5,891 bases of DNA, taken from contig JAIVHN010000282.1 in NCBI GenBank assembly GCA_020201015.1, forward strand, positions 1 to 5,891, written 5' to 3'. Origin of the DNA: Spirochaeta sp. (GTDB lineage Bacteria; Spirochaetota; Spirochaetia; DSM-27196; SLAA01). Under the pieces are notes generated by a model. It was not told the DNA's origin. It did no database searches and saw nothing but the letters and a program-made list of their open reading frames with translations. Of the stretch, positions 5,315 to 5,891 are shown in pieces. Position numbers and translations under genes: made by a program. Within the stretch, counting starts at the first letter, position 1. Every line of letters starts with the position of its first letter.

Positions 5315-5891
5315 ATGAAGGCTCGCTTTGCACAGGTATGTGCCGGAATTACTATTGCCGTTTTCGCTGTTGTTACCATCTTGTTCGTTTTGCGCCTGAA
5401 TGAAGCGCACGAACGCAGCGTTCTCAACCGCCGGGCGCATTTCCAAGCCTTGAGTGAATTGCTGGTCGAAGCCTATGAGGCGGCAGGCTACTCCTTTGAA
5501 AATCTGGTCTGGGAGCGTTTTTCCGAGGAATTCGAGTTGTCACGCAGTGCTGGCGCAGTGTCAATAGCGTCCGCCGAGGGTAGACTTGAGTATGTTACTG
5601 CACAGGACATGTCCTACCTCGCTCCCGCAACTGTAATGCAACTTGAAGATAACCAAAGTGTACGGTCTGGTCGGAATGGGCGCTATCTGCTCACTCGCTC
5701 GCCACGTGAAACTCGATTCAGCGAGACGCTAACCACCCAAAGTGGGGAGTCCATTCATGTAGAGGCCGTGTACCCAACTCTTTCAAACTCCGATATTTTC
5801 ACTCTTCTACGGGACTCGGCACTCATTCTCCTATCTTTCGCCGCACTAACACTAGTTGCAGCTTTGGGCCTTTATCTCCACAGTGCAGCGC
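5315..5891 (+). CDS. Two-helix membrane protein, putative sensor input region (3' end outside the window)
   Basis: The visible 192 residues start MKARFAQVCAGITIAVFAVV. A hydrophobic helix at about 8-26 acts as an uncleaved signal anchor. An extracytoplasmic segment of about 140 residues follows (27-165), beginning with a charged helix (LNEAHERSVLNRRAHFQAL) and then mixed strands (AGAVSIASAEGRLEYV, then SIHVEAVYP) suggestive of a small PAS/Cache-like domain. A second helix at about 168-187 (SALILLSFAALTLVAALGLYL) returns to the cytoplasm. This layout is typical of sensor kinases, diguanylate cyclases and chemoreceptors, but the output domain lies beyond the window, so the class is open. ATG 5315 is preferred because it places the helix at the N-terminus. 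GTG 5309 and ATG 5243 are in-frame alternatives; the latter would add 24 unremarkable residues across the promoter region. No ribosome site is visible. The gene is divergent from the Memo gene. Confidence 0.75.
   Translation, partial: MKARFAQVCAGITIAVFAVVTILFVLRLNEAHERSVLNRRAHFQALSELLVEAYEAAGYSFENLVWERFSEEFELSRSAGAVSIASAEGRLEYVTAQDMSYLAPATVMQLEDNQSVRSGRNGRYLLTRSPRETRFSETLTTQSGESIHVEAVYPTLSNSDIFTLLRDSALILLSFAALTLVAALGLYLHSAA

Noticed and set aside
5233..5427. 64-codon open frame on the - strand upstream of the Memo gene
   Set aside because: It is antisense to the first membrane helix of the 5315 gene and covers the promoter region. Its composition is that of a complement of hydrophobic codons. 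It has no recognisable motif.
1..5891. tRNA or rRNA genes, CRISPR array, insertion sequence ends, integrase or phage genes
   Set aside because: No cloverleaf-like sequence, regularly spaced repeats, terminal inverted repeats or transposase motifs were seen, and almost all the sequence is accounted for by protein-coding genes.

Overview
The window comes from a bacterial chromosome with a base composition near 50% GC and dense gene packing. The only clue to lifestyle is a tandem pair of Maf/MptE-like (DUF115) proteins, a family linked to flagellin or surface glycosylation in motile bacteria. A spirochaete (Spirochaeta/Treponema-like) would fit such a tandem pair, but that assignment is inference from memory and was not tested.

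Layout, left to right on the + strand: (1) Positions 1-162 hold coding sequence that changes frame at a run of ten A. Frame 2 is open from the window edge to a TAA at 77-79. Frame 1 is open from 25 onward and leads without a stop into the next gene. The slip point contains A AAA AAC, so this is a one-base homopolymer error, a phase-variable or broken gene, or ribosomal/transcriptional slippage. (2) 163-1044 encodes a GAF-like protein of unknown function with a weak GGDEF-like fold at its C-terminus. (3) 1031-2689 and (4) 2686-4413 encode two divergent Maf/MptE-like proteins. Genes 2 to 4 overlap by 14 and 4 bases and look like one translationally coupled operon. (5) On the - strand, 5236-4394 encodes a Memo-family protein (AmmeMemoRadiSam system protein B). 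Its 3' end overlaps the end of the second Maf gene by 20 bases. (6) After a 78-base divergent intergenic region, a + strand gene starts at 5315 and runs off the window. It encodes a membrane protein with two transmembrane helices around an extracytoplasmic domain, laid out like the input half of a sensor.

How the genes may work together: the operon joins a probable cytoplasmic sensor or scaffold domain protein to two Maf-like glycosyltransferase candidates, which suggests regulated glycosylation of flagellin or another surface protein. The Memo gene and the membrane sensor form a separate divergent unit with no evident link to the operon. No start codon in the window has a good Shine-Dalgarno sequence. 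Both divergent genes have a -10-like hexamer placed so that transcription would begin at the start codon, so leaderless mRNAs are plausible. No RNA genes, mobile elements, CRISPR arrays or clear terminators were seen.
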